This document shows positions 10,647-15,396 of a stretch of 15,396 bases of DNA, in pieces (within the stretch, counting starts at the first letter, position 1; each line of letters begins with the position of its first letter). The stretch lies in assembly GCA_902467875.1 (NCBI GenBank), contig CABQWP010000054.1, positions 1 through 15,396 on the forward strand, given 5' to 3'. This stretch comes from an uncultured Collinsella sp. GTDB lineage: Bacteria; Actinomycetota; Coriobacteriia; Coriobacteriales; Coriobacteriaceae. The position numbers were made by a program, and so were the translations under genes. The notes under the pieces were generated by a model that saw nothing but the letters and a program-made list of their open reading frames with translations, did not search any database and was not told where the DNA came from.

Positions 10647-13600
10647 GAAAGCGAATTCAGACAAATCTAAGCAGAGCAAAAAAGCGACGCGCCTTGTACT
10701 GGCAGGCGTTTTGTGCGGAGCCTCCGTGTTGAGCCTGGTACTGTCGCTCGTCATGCCCCCGATCTCGCAGGCCATCGCCAACGATGCCCAGACAGTTTCT
10801 ACCGCGGAAACTGTAATGGGGGGGGTTCCTCAAGTGAGTCCGCTGCTGTAGGTAACACCAGCGAGGATGCCGAAAACCAGAATAGCGACGAGACCGATGG
10901 CGGCGAGTCTGGCTCTTCAAATAGTGTTGAGCAGGCTCAGAGTGCGAATGCGGCTTCAGCGGGAGCGACGGCCACCGTGAAGCCGGGAATTTACGTTCCC
11001 ACGTCTATCGGTATCGGTACGAATATCGATGTCTCCACCCCCGATCCCGGCGTGGCCACCTACGTCGGCCGCGACATGTACATCGGTGGTAAGCCGAGCG
11101 ACACTAGTAATCTTGATGCGGACAACGCCCCCACCGGCTCATATGCCGCTGAGGCGGAGGGCCTTACCGTGGTCCGTGGCAAGCTTGCCATGAATCCACT
11201 CAAAGAGAGCTGGCCCTATAATAATAGTGGCGGCGCTGGTTTCCGCTTTGGCACCGTTGGTTTTGGTTCCCAGTTCCGTCCTGTCTACGGCAGCACCGTG
11301 CTTGCGGTCGCCGGAATCGACAGTGCGATCACCAAAATGAGCGTTGGTTACAACGGCAACTTGCCGGGGGCGACTACCGTTGGCGCTTGGAACAAAGGCG
11401 CTTGGGTCGGACAGCAGAGACCTTCTGAGGGCGCGACTCCTTCCGGCTTTGCCTACACCGCGCAAATCGCAGGCCCCATCACATACTGGCGCGATAGCGA
11501 GTATAAACGCCAGTCTGTGGTGACAATGCAGGGTAATTGGTACGAGGGCTTGTCTGCTCTGGAAAGCACCCTGTTCAATAAAGCTGTTGATTTGACTAAT
11601 GTCAACGGTAGCGATTATTCGAGCTATAACGGTACAAATGGATACCTCTCGAAGCTATCGAAACAGCTCGACTCGTTTGAAGATACTGGCGAGGTGGATG
11701 TCAACGGCTTTGCAGAGCCTAATAGCAACTACGTCATCAACAAGTACAATAACGACGGAACAAGCTATACACTCAAATTCGATGGTAGCGACGATGGTAG
11801 CGGCAAGTCTGTTTCCGGTGCGCTCGATACCGGAATCCCGAACAATATGATTCGCAACACCGAGCGACTCATCACCTTTACCGGCGATGGAACTTCTATG
11901 CAACAGGTCTTCACCATCGCCGGTTCCGAGCTCTCCAACTGGAAGGATGGCGTCTACTACCGCGGCGTCGACTTTAAGTTCACCAATATCCCCGAAGGCG
12001 CATCCATTGTCGTGAACGTTACAGGTACTAATCCTGTCGAGTTCCACAACGGCTGGCGCTTCTGGTGGGGAGATACAGAAATATCTCGCGGTTACGAGAG
12101 TCAGTACGCCAAGAAAGACCTTGACGCGAAATACTCGCTGGCCTCCCAGTCCATCATGTGGAACTTCGTCGATACCACCAGCCTTACCATTCGAGGCGGC
12201 ATCGCGGGAGAGGACCGCGCGGACTGGGGATACAGTGGCACAGTCAGCGGTGCTAAGTGGACTGACGACGATCCTGCGGCGGCTATGATCGGATCGATTC
12301 TCGTTCCCAACGGAAGTTTCGACGACCATGTGACTACCAACGGTCGCGTTTATGTGGGCGTCGATTTCTCAATGAACAGCCCGAAGGTTGCCGCAGCATT
12401 TGGTGAGGGTAACTCGGCTTCCGTCATCGATATGGATCAGGAGCGTCACAACTTCCCGTGGTCCGGGTCGTATACACCGGACGGCTCTGCCATTGCGTGG
12501 AGCAAGGTCGACGCTGCGGACGGCACTACGCTGCTCCCCGGTTCCTCGTGGGCTATCTATGGTTCTGTCGAGGATGCTGTCGCGGGCCAACACGCTATCG
12601 TGACGGTGACTGACGGTGGCGCAAATGATTACGCTTCGGTTCATGGCGAGCTTCAGTTCAACTATTTGAATCAGAAGGCCAACATCGGCGATCCCAAGGA
12701 TACCAAGTACTTCACGTATTACATCAAAGAGGAGACGGCGCCGGAGGGTTACCAGGTTTCGGACAAGATCTACTATGCCACCATGAACAATGCTGGTGAG
12801 ACGGTCAACTACGTTCAGGGCTATGTGGATACGGCAAATCGCAACTCACTGGTCCCGTTCGAGAATAACCTTACGGGTGCCATCCCCAACGCCAGGATCA
12901 CCGGTACGGTGTCTTGGACCAAGGTGGCGGAGGACGACACAAAACACACTCCTTTGCCTGGTTCTGAGTGGAAGCTCACCAAGAAAAAGGATGCCGATAG
13001 TACGGCCGACCAGTCCTGGACCGTGATCGACCAGGTGAGCGACCAGTCGACTTCGAGCGATACCACGTGGGTAGACACCGACACCGCGCCTGGCAAGTTC
13101 ACGCTCGAGGGCCTGCTGCCGGGCACGTACACGCTTGTTGAGACCCAGGCTCCGTTTGGCTACGAGAAGAACCCGACGGAATATTGGTTCACGGTGAACA
13201 CGAACGGTTCCATTGCGTGGACCGGGGACGAGAAGCCGAGCATCGTTGATGGCACTACGTACATCTCTGACACTCTCACCACCACGTCCGTGGAGATCCC
13301 GGTGATCAAATCGGTTCGAAACATGGATTGGCCGAAGGGCGACAAAGGCTATGTGCCGTTCGAGTTCAGCATTGAGGCTACGGGTGACTACGCAGACACA
13401 GCCCCCAAGCCCAAAGAGCTCAAGATTTCTGTTGCCCCAAAGGCAGGGGAGACTGACGCCACCAGGCTCAACAACATCACGGCGACCTTTGGCGCGATCA
13501 CGTTCAACATGTCGCACCTGTCCACTGAAGCAGGCACCGATAACGACTACGCCAAGACCTACACCTACACGGTAAAGGAGGTCGCGCCCGCCACCGGTGC

Positions 13601-13961
13601 CGTCAATAAGCTCCGCTACTCCAAGGCCGAGTACCAGGTTGCCGTCACGGTGAAGGTTGCCAGGGACAATGGTAAGTACTCCGGCCTCACCACCTCCACC
13701 ACGGTCACGCAGATGAAGGATGACATGGGTAACGCCCTGGGTGAGAACGGGCAGGGCGTCGTGGTTCAACCCTCCGCCGCCGCGCCCGACGCCATTCCCG
13801 CCTCCACCTTCACCAACACCTACTCCACCACTCTGCCTCTATCCGGTATGTCGGGCGTCACTCTGACGTACCTTGCCGGCGCGGCGGTGCTTTGCGCTGC
13901 TGCGGCCTGGATGCACATTCGTCGCAAGGCGAATGCGAAGGGAGGTAAGCGTCGTGAATAA
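10645..13961 (+). CDS. Sortase-anchored pilin/adhesin, out of frame at a G8 tract (possibly phase-variable)
   Basis: A large surface protein with the layout of a Gram-positive pilus tip or major adhesin. As sequenced, translation from ATG 10645 gives a signal peptide (hydrophobic 16 to 36, likely cut after AIA at 43 to 45) and stops after 68 residues. At the G8 run (10818-10825) the coding frame shifts; nine G would join it to the long downstream frame for 1105 residues. In that reconstruction: acidic Ser-rich linker (61 to 105); a choice-of-anchor-A-like domain (about 115 to 598); two SpaA/Cna-B prealbumin-like domains (about 613 to 743 and 753 to 880, with WSKVDA...EETAPEGY and WTKVAE...VETQAPFGY); an FctA/Spy0128-like isopeptide domain (about 885 to 1063); the sortase signal LPLSG (1064 to 1068), a hydrophobic segment and a basic tail. 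The alternative start GTG 10713 lacks a binding site and reads the signal peptide in the wrong frame. It overlaps the next pilin gene by eight bases. Confidence 0.85.
10818..10825 (+). repeat. Homopolymer of eight G inside the pilin gene
   Basis: The run lies at codons 58 to 60, about 13 residues after the predicted signal peptide cut. Upstream codons use one frame and the long pilin frame another, so the break falls exactly at this tract. Nine G (or six) restores the full protein. Long G runs change length by polymerase slippage and are a known on/off switch for surface proteins. A sequencing or assembly error is the main alternative. Confidence 0.8.
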
Positions 13962-15396
13962 GAAAGTTTGCTCCTTCCCGATCTTGTTTGCGCTGCTTGC
14001 CCTCCTGATCGGCACCTGCGCGGTTGTGTTCCCCGCTTCCGCGCAGGCCGCGCCGACCTCGACCGGTTCCATCACGGTGAGCGGCACCGTGGCGAGCAGC
14101 TACGATGCCTACCAGATCTTTAGCGCCAGCGTCGTCGACGGCGACAGCGACGCTAAGATCGCCACCGACCTCGCCTGGGTAAGCGACGCCGTGCGCGACG
14201 CCGCGCTGCCTGTGCTGCACAGCGCCGGCATGCCCAATTCCCAGACCACCGCGCAGGAAGCTGCCGAGTGGCTCAACACCGATTCCCACCTTACGAGCGC
14301 GCTGAGCGCACAGCTCGCTCGTTCCCTCCAGAGCTCTGGTGCCGAGTCTGTGGCCCTTAACGCGGGCACGGCGGCCGAGCTGTCCTGCGGCTACTGGCTC
14401 ATCGTCGCCAAAGACGACGCCATCGCCCAAGGCGAGGCCGGCACCGCGCCGATCATGACCCTGGTCGGCGGCAGCGCCGTTACCGTCAAGCCCAAGGCGG
14501 CGACTCCCAAGGTCCAAAAGCATGTGCTGGAGGACGGCACCGCCGCCTGGCAGAAGGCCGCCGACGCCACGGTTGCCGACGACCTGTACTGGCGCCTCTC
14601 TGCCACGGTCCCGGCGGGCCTCACGGCCTACGATACCTATACGGTGCAGTTCGTCGACACCATGGGTGGCCGCGAGCATGCGCGTGTACGTGGCGGCGGG
14701 CGCGGACGGCGGTTTCGACGCCGTCTCGGCCGGCAAGGACGGGCGCGCCGGCACCGAGCCCGCGAAGGGCTGGGCCGACATCACGGCCCAGTGCGCCACC
14801 AAGGTAGCGGCCGACGGCAAGACCTTCACCGTGCGCACCGGCGACCTCATCGCCGCGCTCGGCGGGGCCGACGCCTTTACCGCAGGCGCCCGCGTGGTCG
14901 CCGTGTACAATGCGCCGCTCAACAGCGCTTGCAACCACGGCATTGCGAAGGGCAACCCCAACGAGGTCTACCTGCGCTACCCGCGCTCTCCCTTTGCCGA
15001 CCAGTCCGGCGATGCCGGCTTCACCCGCACGCCGAGCGACGACGCGTGCGCCTACACCTGGGATCTCGCGCTCACCAAGCGCGGCAGCGACGGCGACAAG
15101 CCGCTTGCCGGGGCGGTCCTGAGCATCGCCGACGACCGCGTCCGCACGCTAGCGGCCGACGGCACGTGGGATGCAGATGGCAAGGCCACCGTCACCACGG
15201 GCGAGGACGGCCGCGTGACCGTCTCGGGCGTGGACTCGGGCAAGCTGGAGGTCCGCGAGCTCAAGGCGCCCAAGGGCTACACCGCCTTTGAGGGCACGCG
15301 CTCCGTGACGGTCAAGGCCGAGGGCTTGGACGTCGACCAGGTGGCCGCCGCCAAGCCCAAGCTCACCATCACGGCCGAGTCGCCCCTGCGCGCCGA
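13954..15396 (+). CDS. Backbone-type pilin (SpaH/EbpB-like), frameshifted near 14664, 3' end outside window
   Basis: The second pilus subunit. GTG at 13954 follows GGAGG (13941-13945) by eight bases and overlaps the previous gene by eight. The signal peptide is clear (basic MNKK, hydrophobic 7 to 26, cut near AQAA at 30 to 33). Residues 35 to 178 resemble the first domain of SpaH/EbpB fimbrial proteins (SSYDAYQIFSA, CGYWLIVA), then VTVKPKAATPKVQKHV, where the pilin lysine motif is expected, and a D2-type isopeptide domain (WQKAADATVADDLYWRLSATVP...YDTYTVQFVDTM, to residue 237). After this the frame becomes Arg-rich nonsense to a stop at 15291, while the next frame continues the domain from about 14669 (AASMRVYVAAGADGGFD) and ends in a SpaA-like domain (LALTKRGSDGDKPLAGAVL...VRELKAPKGY) still open at the window end. 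One extra base, or a small out-of-frame deletion, near GGG 14664-14666 explains this. Confidence 0.82.

Noticed and set aside
10713..10823. GTG at 10713 as the real start of the long pilin frame.
   Set aside because: It has no ribosome binding site and gives an Arg/His/Cys-containing head with no signal peptide, whereas 10645 has an excellent binding site and a textbook signal sequence.

Overview
The window looks like a chromosomal segment of a high-GC, Gram-positive gut actinobacterium, most likely Collinsella or another Coriobacteriia member. This rests on GC-rich codon use, sortase-type pilin genes, dense short palindromic repeats between genes, and a MoaC-MobB fusion. The genus is an inference; no rRNA or tRNA gene is present to confirm it.

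Layout. (1) 1-360: the 3' end of the NAD-dependent DNA ligase gene (BRCT domain) and its terminator. (2) 361-2142: two tandem type II toxin-antitoxin modules, a Phd/YefM-like antitoxin with a PIN-domain toxin and a YefM-like antitoxin with a RelE/ParE-like toxin. Each has a dyad in its promoter region. The block is bracketed by two similar minus-strand 'gene tail plus terminator' stretches. (3) 2237-3654: a minus-strand MATE efflux gene with a MerR-type, 19-bp-spacer promoter. (4) 3735-5038: a lone 345-residue protein with an AbiEi/DUF559-like (Vsr-fold) nuclease layout, bracketed by two direct copies of a ~60 bp palindrome. (5) 5173-7531: moaA and a moaC-mobB fusion, molybdenum cofactor genes 4 nt apart. 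(6) 7555-9100: repeats, a structured leader with tiny ORFs, and an MFS exporter, followed at once by a third palindrome copy. (7) 9318-10139: a Cof-type HAD phosphatase. (8) 10140-10644: AT-rich regulatory DNA. (9) 10645-15396: two overlapping sortase-pilus genes, a large choice-of-anchor-A/SpaA/FctA-type pilin or tip adhesin and a backbone-type pilin that runs off the window.

The most notable point is that both pilin genes are out of frame as sequenced. The first breaks at a run of eight G just after its signal peptide; nine G would restore a 1105-residue protein with a sortase signal. This is what a phase-variable switch would look like, though a sequencing error or pseudogene cannot be excluded. 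The second shifts frame by one base near 14664. Other points of interest are the possible translational-attenuation leader of the MFS gene, the palindrome-bracketed nuclease-like gene, and the repeat-bracketed toxin-antitoxin block. The window has no CRISPR array, integrase, transposase gene, tRNA or rRNA that I can recognise.
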